The notes below the pieces were generated by a model. The model worked only from the letters and a program-made list of their open reading frames with translations, was not told where the DNA came from and made no database searches. Shown in pieces: positions 11,727-19,337 of a stretch of 20,840 nucleotides of DNA. The position numbers and the translations under genes were made by a program. How positions within the stretch are numbered: position 1 is the stretch's first letter; every line of letters begins with the position of its first letter. The DNA is from Smittium culicis (lineage: Eukaryota > Kickxellomycota > Harpellomycetes > Harpellales > Legeriomycetaceae): positions 1 to 20,840 of the forward strand of contig LSSN01002709.1 in assembly GCA_001970855.1 (NCBI GenBank), read 5' to 3'.

Positions 11727-11750
11727 TTATTACATTTGCGAATGTAATAA
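11727..11750. repeat. Perfect 10-bp hairpin with TGCG loop
   Basis: TTATTACATT (11727-11736) and AATGTAATAA (11741-11750) are exact complements around TGCG. With the palindrome just upstream it forms a compact pair of inverted repeats in 51 bases. Confidence 0.75.
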
Positions 11751-12467
11751 AACATAGGTGTAAAAAATGATAAAATTTCTTGTTCAATTAAATTTTCAGG
11801 AAATATAATTTATTTATTAAGTTAAATCGTTAAAAATAAAAAATATTATTTGAGCTAATATATAAATACAATCATCAAAATCATGAAATAGATTTTAAAA
11901 ATACATAATTTTAAACTATAATTATATATAAGTGTGTATATATTTTCAATTTTAATTTTAGTTTAAAACATTGCATGTGTTTAATTTTTTATAAGGCTTG
12001 ATTCTGGCAAGTGCTTATCATCCCTTTTAATAACCTAAGCATTTTATATACTTCGATATTAAAAAAGATAAAAAGAAAATTCAAGCTAATAGTTATCAAA
12101 AACAAAGAATCGAAACAAACGATAAAGTACTTCAGCAAAATTTACAAACCTGATTCTATATTTCTCGGAGAAAAGAGGACTAGAATTATTTTTAAATACA
12201 GATTAGATACTTAACATATCATAGTGAAAATTATATCATGCCCAAAAACTATTCGATCGAAATTCGAAGTGCAATTTATAAAATAAATAGCGCAAAAAAG
12301 TTTACTTATAAAGATATCAAATCTGGAATCTAAAATTATAATTGTTAAAAAATATCAGAAAAACCAAATTCATATTTAAAATCAAATATCTAAATGGAGA
12401 TTGATAAAATTTACTTTCACATTCTCAAAATTATAGTTAAAATTTCCTTTGAAACAATAATAATTAT

Positions 12468-14693
12468 ATGAATCCGTGTACAAATAATATACATTCTGAT
12501 AAAGTAGACGAAATTCAACAGGTTCGTCAAAAAATACTCATTCTCTGATGAGTCAGATGATACTGACCATTTATTGGGTAATACTCTATATATATATAAT
12601 TAATAATATAATAACAACTATCAAAATTTGTTTTAATGCTATATGACCCCAAAATCCACGAAATAATGCAACCTATGAGTCTGTGTCATTAAAATTTAAT
12701 TTATGGTATGATGGATAAGATGATTTGGAAAAGCTAAATTCAAATAATGAATACTAGGGTGAGATTAGCGAATACGAATTTAATTTTAGCTCTTTTTCAA
12801 TATCAGACAGTGATTAATTGGAATTACTGAAGATTTTAAAGATAATACAAATGGGTTTGATAATTACAGATTGATTAATTAAATGATGAAAATTCATCAA
12901 ATTTTGTTCAAGATTTAACACTGAATTTAGAATCATCTTTATGTACCAGAAAAAACAAGGAAAAGGAATTTTTTAATTAACATACATGGTCAAAAACCAA
13001 AATATAAAATAGATACTCTAAAATATTATTTTTCTGAGGAAGGATGTATAACTTCTACCACAGGAAATTTTATGAAGCCCCCTTTAGATTATATTTCTTT
13101 ATTGCTTAACATTAGCTTTTGGGAGAAATGGCTATTGAAACAAAAAAGTATTCAGATTAAATTCGAGTAAATTAAATATAAAATTAATTCAGCTAAATAA
13201 AGCATAAACTTGTTTCAGTGGAAGAATTACTATTATCGTACAAGCTAAAAACTACTAGAATGGAAATATAACATCAATTGGACCAAATAAATAAATGGGA
13301 AATTGCTCGAGTTCATTCCGTGGTTTTATGTCTAAAAATATTTTTTATAAAGTTTTAAGCATGTTATATTTTTTGGATAACCCGAGCCCTTAAATTATAA
13401 AAGAAATTTTTTCAAAAATTAGATTTTTTAACGAAGAGCTCGATAAAAATTTCAGAACTTATTTAGAAATTGGTGTTGGAATAAGCTATTATGAAACTAA
13501 TTTACCCAATAGTAGCAATGGTATTCCAATACGAGTATACAAACCCAACCCCCCTCCACAAATAGGGTGCTAAACTCTATATGGTTTGAGATGTAGAAAG
13601 TGTATGTTTTCACAATTTTGAATTATAAACAGGGAGGTGGGTTTAAATAAAATTGAAGGCTCGGATTATCTTAATTCAATAACAGTTCCAAGCGCACTAC
13701 CAAGAAAAATTTTGTATTTGAAACCGAAAAATGAAAAAAAGAGAATAATTTATTATGACAGATATTATAAATCCGTATATTTATATGTAAAATTGATATA
13801 ACTAGGATTCTATGCCACGGGAATAATATCTTCTAATAGGTTAGGCTATACTAAATAGATATTCCCAAAAAAACGAAAAATAAATACAGAAAAAGGTACA
13901 ACTATAATTTCAAAGTGTTAAAAAAAATCCCGATGATGTGCGCAGGTACTTGTTTTGACACTTAACTTATAAACTTTTTTTTTATTGGAACAATTAATGA
14001 AATTTTTTTAGTAAAGAGAAGGCATAATGAAAATATTATAAAAATATTATAAAAATACCAGCTCCTAACTAGGAATTTGAATATCAGAAAATAATACGTG
14101 GAGTAGATAAAATGACCAGTTAAGACTATTAAGATATTCTATCAAAGATCTTGCCATTATAAAAAATGGTATAAAACCATGTATTTAGGGCTATTTGACC
14201 TATCGTGCACAAATTCGTTTATTCTCCTGAAAGAATACCACAAAGATAAAATATATAGGCTTAAAAATTTATCCCATGAAAGCTTTCTTGAAGAGTTAGC
14301 ATCCCAAATGGTTGATATAAGAAACCAAGCTTTTTATTTAATAATACAAACGAGATTAATAAAACAAAAAATTTCAAAATAAAAAAACAATATTAAAAAT
14401 TTTTTACTCGGAAAATTTTATTAAAAAAGACAAAGCGATTTAAAATAACTATATCAAATATAAAATTTTATATACTTCGAGATTTTCGTGGTTTTAAAAT
14501 TGAAGGTTTGCGCATAATAACTACGTTTGAGTGTGTAGGCTGCAACAAAAATAATATTATCCCTGTTTGTACTAAGAAAAAAAAAATCTCTAATTTAGTG
14601 AACGAAGAATCTTGTGTATCCAAACTTCATAACAAATACTTTGATATTTTTCAAACACCGAGTGGTAAAAGAAAAAGAAAAATTGATGAATGA
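12468..14693 (+). pseudogene. Decayed piggyBac transposase
   Basis: This is a relic of a piggyBac-family DDD transposase (DDE_Tnp_1_7), broken by stops and frame changes. The likely start is ATG 12468, followed by KVDEIQQVRQKI and, after a shift, the acidic stretch FSDESDDTDHLL typical of piggyBac N-termini. Around 13320-13400 comes MSKNIFYKVLSMLYFLDNP, like the RF..I...LHF.DN block. At 13481 GISYYETNLP stands for the first catalytic box: the Asp of the usual DE pair is Tyr (TAT 13490-13492). GIPIRVYKPNPP follows, as in the (R)QYMP.KP block. At 13745-13810 IIYYDRYYKS keeps the second Asp (13757-13759), then GFYATGIISSNRLGY. The third Asp lies in GVDKMTS (14106-14108). At 14179-14382 LFDLSCTNSFILLKEYHKDK and FLEELASQMV form the all-helical end. 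At 14508-14690 CVGCNKNNIIPVC, then CVSKLHNKYF, form the Cys/His-rich domain, and KRKRK may be a nuclear signal. No TTAA-flanked terminal repeats were identified. Confidence 0.88.
14030..14055. repeat. 12-bp direct duplication inside the piggyBac relic
   Basis: AAAATATTATAA is present twice in tandem. The reading frame before this point (second Asp block) differs from the frame after it (third Asp block), so this low-complexity stretch lies in the interval where frame was lost. Confidence 0.7.
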
Positions 14694-14822
14694 GATAAAG
14701 ATGTTTTTAAATTGTTTTATTATTTTTTGTTATAATATTTAAGATTAAAATAATGATTAAGTTTAAATACAAAATTATCATTAATTGTATTTAGTTAAAT
14801 TTTGGCATGAATTAATTTACTT

Positions 14823-14886
14823 TAAATAGTCTGAATATACTTAAATTAATATTTGTGTAGAAATAGATAATATTCAGACCTATTTA
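14823..14886. repeat. Strong inverted repeat, 16-bp arms with one bulge
   Basis: TAAATAG-TCTGAATAT (14823-14838) pairs with ATATTCAGA-C-CTATTTA (14870-14886), 16 base pairs with a single unpaired C, around a 31-base spacer. It lies about 130 bases after the end of the piggyBac relic. It could be a subterminal repeat of that element, a minute MITE, or a transcript hairpin. No flanking target duplication was recognised. Confidence 0.75.
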
Positions 14887-15057
14887 CTATAAACATAAAT
14901 CTTTTAAATAAAATATGTAATAGATTAATTCTTTAAATTCTATAGAAGATTTGTGATTAGGTTCGGTTCATTATTGATAAGTATCTGATTCAATTCGTTT
15001 TTTACAGTCGTAATAAATCTGAAATAGTATTCGTGCCTATGAGAAAAGAGTAAATAT

Positions 15058-15229
15058 CATAAAATAAATGAAATGAAAAAAGAAAAAAATAAATATGAAT
15101 ATGAATGTAAAAGGGGAAGGAGGAAAGAGGAAAGAAAATAGAAAGAAAAAAGTGGTGGGGTTAGAAATATAAAATAAAAAGAAGAATCGGGTAAAAAAAG
15201 TAAATAAATGGGGAAAAAAATATATTATT
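15058..15229. other. Purine-rich tract almost free of C
   Basis: Over about 170 bases I see essentially one C (near 15188), while G is frequent (AAAAGGGGAAGGAGGAAAG at about 15109-15127, and GTGGTGGGG at about 15151-15159). It ends just before the target duplication of LTR B and so is flanking sequence, not part of that element. Such a strong strand asymmetry could be an old polypurine tract, a triplex- or R-loop-prone tract, or an expanded simple repeat. Confidence 0.6.
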
Positions 15230-15365
15230 CACTATGTCATAATCCTAATTGTAATGGGTCTATCGCCGGGCCTCTATCCACCAACCGAAGATTTGCTTAC
15301 CACACGAATCTAATTGGGCCATATATACCTACCATCATCAGAGATTCCTCTCTATGATAATTACA

Positions 15366-15373
15366 TATATATA
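15366..15373 (+). promoter_or_regulatory. TATA-like box of LTR B
   Basis: TATATATA lies directly before the conserved stem-loop and about 95 bases before the AATAAA signal. That spacing suits the U3/R boundary of an LTR. In such an AT-rich region the motif alone would mean little; its place inside a delimited LTR is the support. Confidence 0.4.
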
Positions 15374-15374
15374 G

Positions 15375-15408
15375 ATAGCATAATCCCCCTCAGGAAAGAT
15401 TATGCTAT
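15375..15408 (+). repeat. LTR stem-loop, copy B (11-bp perfect arms)
   Basis: ATAGCATAATC (15375-15385) and GATTATGCTAT (15398-15408) are exact complements around 12 bases. The structure recurs at the same place in LTR A (8694-8720) and, weaker, in LTR C (plus positions 16496-16522). It lies at the likely start of the transcript, so it may act in the RNA (packaging, priming, translation) or as a factor-binding site. Confidence 0.75.
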
Positions 15409-16284
15409 TCAATTACTTTCATCCATCCCTAGTCATTTATTTCTATAATCTTAGTATTTCATCTATAATAAAACACTATTTCCTAGCCTTACAACCCCTG
15501 ATTCTAGTTCCCTATTAAACCAGTCCTGAAAAACTAAAAACTATTAAAATGTTTAAAATTTTTGCTGAGCTCTGTTGGCCTCTAAAAAAAATAATATAAT
15601 CTAAGTGAAAGAATTCATTCATACTGCCTCATTGTGCACAAAAATCTCAAGCTTTACAGTGATCATTGTACCCAAAAATGGCCTCGGTAAATCCTGTGCA
15701 ATAAACACCAACGTTTTAAAATTACACTAAAGATAACTTATATATTTTAAAAAGATACTTATACGACTACTTTCCCATAACATGGAAAATCAGGTCGTTT
15801 AATATTTTTACTATCTACTTTTTAGTTTTCAAATTAGCCATTATTTTCCTTTCTTTATATATTTTCGTTTCAAATTTATTAAAGAAACCAACTTCAAATT
15901 CCAGTCTTAATAATAAGCAACATTGAAATATAAATAGAGAATGAGTGTGCGAAAAATTGAAATATATTACCAAAAAAAATTATTTTCATTTTGTACAACA
16001 GAAATTAGAGCCAAGTCATTTTACTTATTTTTTGGTTGTAAAATTAAAAAAAAAAAGTAAATCTAATACATTAAATATGTATTCGAAAAATAATAAATTG
16101 GCAGTAATTTATGGGCCAAAAAATTAAAAAATGCATAAAATATGTATTTCAGGACATGAAGGGTTAATCTGGGTTTTAAATTTTATTATTTTATTATGAT
16201 CTTAATTCTGATTATTTTTTTTATAAAGCGCTTGAGGCTGAATTTTTTACCTATTTTACTCTGGATTTTTGTTAGAAGAAACTT

Positions 16285-16305
16285 TAATAGCCATAGTGGC
16301 TATTA
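16285..16305. repeat. Perfect 9-bp hairpin, TAG loop
   Basis: TAATAGCCA (16285-16293) and TGGCTATTA (16297-16305) are exact complements around TAG. It lies about 60 bases outside LTR C. No T-run follows. Function unknown. Confidence 0.7.
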
Positions 16306-16368
16306 GAATTATTAATTTTAAGAAATGTAGTAATAGAGTACTACTAAAATAGTTAAAATAACACAGTG

Positions 16369-16682
16369 TGTCAAGAGTAGATTCAAGGTGTGCTAGGGCG
16401 AGGTTACAAGAACAAGGGTTTTAATAATCTATTTTATATAATTTTAAAGAGTATAGAATAGAAAATAACTAGAGGGAAATGGGTTTTTTGAAAAACATAA
16501 TCTTTATAAAAATTATTATGCTTTCTTTAAATAGATAAAAAAAAAGGTAAATGAAAGGATGTATGGGATAAAATGGGGGGGGGGGATAATGAGTTGTACC
16601 AATGGATTTAGATATATAATATTTAGAAAGACTTTTTAAATTAAATGGGTAGAAAATAGTGGTATCAGATCGGATGATGACA
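16369..16682 (-). mobile_element. Solo LTR C (314 bp, minus strand) with perfect 5-bp target duplication
   Basis: Read on minus it starts TGTCATCATCC and ends TACTCTTGACA, matching the start of B and the end of A (TACTCGTGACA). It is flanked by CAGTG on both sides (16364-16368 and 16683-16687). On minus it holds AATCCATTGGTAC, the stem-loop region (plus 16496-16522), and CTCGCCCTA (plus 16394-16402), the same blocks as A in the same order. The run of eleven G at 16575-16585 on plus is C11 in this LTR. Orientation follows from alignment to A and B. B and C therefore face each other tail to tail, about 840 bases apart. Confidence 0.9.
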
Positions 16683-16687
16683 CAGTG

Positions 16688-19157
16688 CTTGGCATATAAA
16701 TTTTATCAGAAATATTATGGTGCAATATTTGGATTTATTATTGGGCGCTGAATAATTATACAATTTAGAATAATTAGAATGACAGCGTAACACATACAAT
16801 AATTATTCAAAGATAATTTAATAATCTATCAATACTCTTATTTTATAAGATAATCTACAACGCTATTGAACCATTAAAAAAAAGTATTATTTTGCTATTA
16901 TTTTTTACACTATAACTAGCTTAAAATTTTTTTTTACAGTATATAATTTTTGTTATTTTGTCTTATGTTAAATTTGAAATTAATTTTAACGAAATATTAT
17001 CTATACATTTATATGAATTAAATCTTGGTGTCATATTTACTTGATCAAAAATTGGAAATAAAAAGCTTATTAAATTGCTGATTTATTTTCCTTAATATTC
17101 CTTGTTGATCTGTGATGTAAAATTCATCATATAAAATTTAAAATTTTTTAATTTTCTATTTTACCTATTAATATAATTTATTATTCGTATATCCATTCAA
17201 ACCTAGTTTTTTTTTATGATAAAAATAATAAAAATAATAAAAATAATAAAAATAATTAAAACTAAAAAATCTTTTTAGCCGATTTCTAGTAGTATGCTAA
17301 TCTAAGCCTATTATTGAAAATTCCCATAATTAATTCCAGAATTCGGCTAAATAATTTCAGAATTTTGATAGGTAGTATATCATGATTTTTTTATTATATC
17401 AGTATTGATATATTATAGTATATATTTTTAACCGATGCAACAGAATCAAAAAAAAATACTAAATCAACAAAAATCTAAAGAAATCTAGAAATTTGGATTC
17501 TGAGTTTTGATTCAATCATTCTACGAATATTTATAGTATTTTTTATTGACTACTTTACTTTATTTTCGATTAAGGATCTACGATTTTAAAATTTAGTTCG
17601 CCTACAGAGAAACCCTTTTAGGCCCAATAACTTTAATTTCTGAGATAATATATAGTAAGCATTCTCAAAAAAAATAATAAAATAGTTAAGGTTTTAAGTA
17701 TTGAAATATAAAAAAAACCAACTAAATAATAATTTTTAAACTAAGCTCTCTTTTAAAGCTAAGCTTCTGATTATTTTCTCACTTTTTTAGGTTTGCTTTT
17801 AAATTTATTATGTTTTATTTATTTGAGAAAGTTTTTTATATAAACAAAGTAATAAGAATTTTTACTAAAATTTTCTAGAGAGTTTCACTTTTCTACTTTT
17901 CTTACCTATTTATTTTTCATAAGTATAAAAAAACCTCCCCTACTAAATTTTGTTTTCAATTTATCACTAAGTATTTAATTTTTTTGATTTATAATGTTTT
18001 GCTTTTCTTTTGTTGATTGTTATTTTCACTGAAAAAATCAATTATATTTTTAAATTCCATATAGGTGAGCCGCCTTTCAATCTTTTATCAGTTAATTGTC
18101 AAATATCTATAAATTTAAATATACTCGACTTATTATCTTTGCTGTTTTATTTTTCTTGGGATTTTTCTTTTCATTCAAAATAAATTTATATACGATTTTA
18201 TTGTTATAATAAAAAAAAATTTAATAATAATCTTTTTGTTTTCCTTGTGTTAGAATTACACTACTACATTTTTTTGCGATTTTTATTTTTTATTATGTGT
18301 AAACTAGAATCAATACAATTATTATGCGACAATTTTTTATGATAACTATCTCGTATTTAAATAAATTAATTGTGGCGCCGTATTTAATTGGTTGTATTTT
18401 TAGAGTCGTTTTTATGATCCCGCGTTTAACCGGTTTAGTTTTAAAACCACTATATTCAGATTATATATTATACAGATATTGGATAATCCAATAAATAAGT
18501 TTTAGTGAATTTATTACCAATAATTCATCTAATAAAGAAGTTTCCATTTTAGTAAAAATTACTAGCTTATTTTTGATATCTTCTAGTTTGTATTAGATTT
18601 TTTGTATGTAAAAAATTAAATTTTTAAGAACAAAATATAAGATTATTTAATCGATTATTTATCTATTTCTAAAATTCTTATTTTTCAAGAAAATTTTCAT
18701 TATTTATCACCTCGTATTTAATTCCAATAGTATTTATGTCTATCTCACCTCGTTTTCTTGTTTTTTCCCCCTATTTTTTGGTAAACTTAAACCAATTTAT
18801 TTTCATGCTTTTTGATTTTCATTTTTTCTAGATGATTAAGCTATTATAAATAAATCAATCAATTTATGCATTTTTAATTCAATCTCATTATTAAAAAAAA
18901 AAATTTACTAAAAATATTTGCTAGTATAAAAGTATTATATATAATACTAGAGATTATTTATATAAATTCCCAGTATTCTTGATGGGTCAGAAACTAATAC
19001 CCTAAGCTGGAATAAATTTTCATCTCAATAATAATATTTAAGATTATAAGTTATTTCTAAATATTAAACGAATTACTTTCCCTCAAGTTGGGAAAGTAGT
19101 CGTTTATTTATGTTTGTAAGCTAAATGTATATTTTTGAGTTTGTAGAAAGTTTTTAA
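16688..19157. other. AT-rich spacer, no gene seen
   Basis: No protein fragments were recognised. It holds a 9-bp tandem repeat (17221-17256). Around 18352-18440 there is a small G+C-richer patch (GTGGCGCCG, CCCGCG, AACCGGTT) with repeated CGTATTTAA words. From about 17900 to 18800 the plus strand is T/pyrimidine-rich. Confidence 0.5.
17221..17256. repeat. 9-bp tandem repeat (AAAATAATA)n
   Basis: Four units of AAAATAATA, the last one ending in T instead of A. A simple low-complexity array. Confidence 0.85.
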
Positions 19158-19337
19158 TTGAGGTACAAGATTTACGAGTATCAATTTTTTACAGCAATGG
19201 CCACAGTAAATTTAGTGACTTTTTTTACTAGGGGATTAAAAGATAATATCTTACATAATTTCCTTTTTATTAATCGAAAAATACGACCTTATATAATATT
19301 CTTCTTGTCTGCAGAATCTGAGCTGTTGAACTATTAA
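19158..19337 (+). pseudogene. Possible retrotransposon Gag fragment
   Basis: A 59-codon frame is open from just after a TAA at 19155-19157 to TAA at 19335-19337, with an internal ATG at 19197. It reads YKIYEYQFFTAM, then VTFFTRGLKDNILHNFL, then a tail ending FFLSAESELLNY. The order Tyr-x-x-(Y/F)-x-x-(F/L) followed by F-x-R-G-L-K-x-x-I resembles the end of the retrotransposon Gag domain (PF03732 type), where a FIRGL-type helix is common. The length alone is within chance, so the call rests on the pattern. No zinc knuckle is convincing downstream: the frame at 19373-19561 has CYVSYA and RGHF, but with wrong spacing. No protease or RT was found before the window ends. It could belong to the LTR family described here, to another element, or be chance. 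Confidence 0.4.

Larger units (their letters stand above)
8850..12467. other. AT-rich spacer, no certain gene
   Basis: Several chance-length frames occur but none has a recognised product. The most protein-like are a 51-codon plus-strand frame at 9510-9665 and a minus-strand frame at 10069-10218 with one stop, both discussed as findings or rejections. A 31-codon frame at 12238-12333 begins MPKNYS and weakly recalls the N-terminus of a Tc1/mariner transposase. Short palindromes and a tandem repeat are listed separately. Confidence 0.5.
15235..15531 (+). mobile_element. Solo LTR B (297 bp), near-perfect 5-bp target duplication
   Basis: It starts TGTCATAATCC and ends CCTGAAA, where copies A and C have TGACA. 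It is flanked by CACTA (15230-15234) and AACTA (15532-15536), a target duplication with one change. Internal signals fit a promoter LTR read on plus: TATATATA at 15366-15373, a perfect stem-loop at 15375-15408 and AATAAA at 15467-15472. It shares AATCTAATTGGGCCA (15307-15321) with A. The end was set by alignment to LTR A and by the duplication, so it is slightly less certain than for A and C. Confidence 0.85.

Noticed and set aside
12238..12333. 31-codon frame MPKNYSIEIR...TYKDIKSG as a Tc1/mariner N-terminus
   Set aside because: The pattern recalls the first helix-turn-helix of such transposases, but nothing downstream continues the family and it is too short to support a call.
8525..15531. 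LTRs A and B as the 5' and 3' LTRs of one full-length retrotransposon
   Set aside because: Same orientation and about 6.7 kb apart, which would suit, but each has its own target duplication (ATTAC; CACTA/AACTA), and no gag-pol remains lie between them.
15945..16127. 60-codon plus-strand ORF between LTRs B and C
   Set aside because: Lys/Asn-rich, no recognised motif, length within chance.
16659..16672. Primer-binding-site-like TGGTATCAGATCGG
   Set aside because: It resembles the initiator-Met tRNA primer site, but lies inside LTR C, read on the strand opposite to that LTR. Coincidence.
18373..18380. TGGCGCCG as a retrotransposon primer-binding site
   Set aside because: The first eight bases fit known primer sites, but the next ten do not, and no LTR end could be shown upstream.
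19185..19197. 3' splice site (TTTTTTACAG) before the ATG of the Gag-like frame
   Set aside because: Polypyrimidine-AG words are common in AT-rich DNA. The reading frame is already open upstream of it and continuous across it, and no donor was found.
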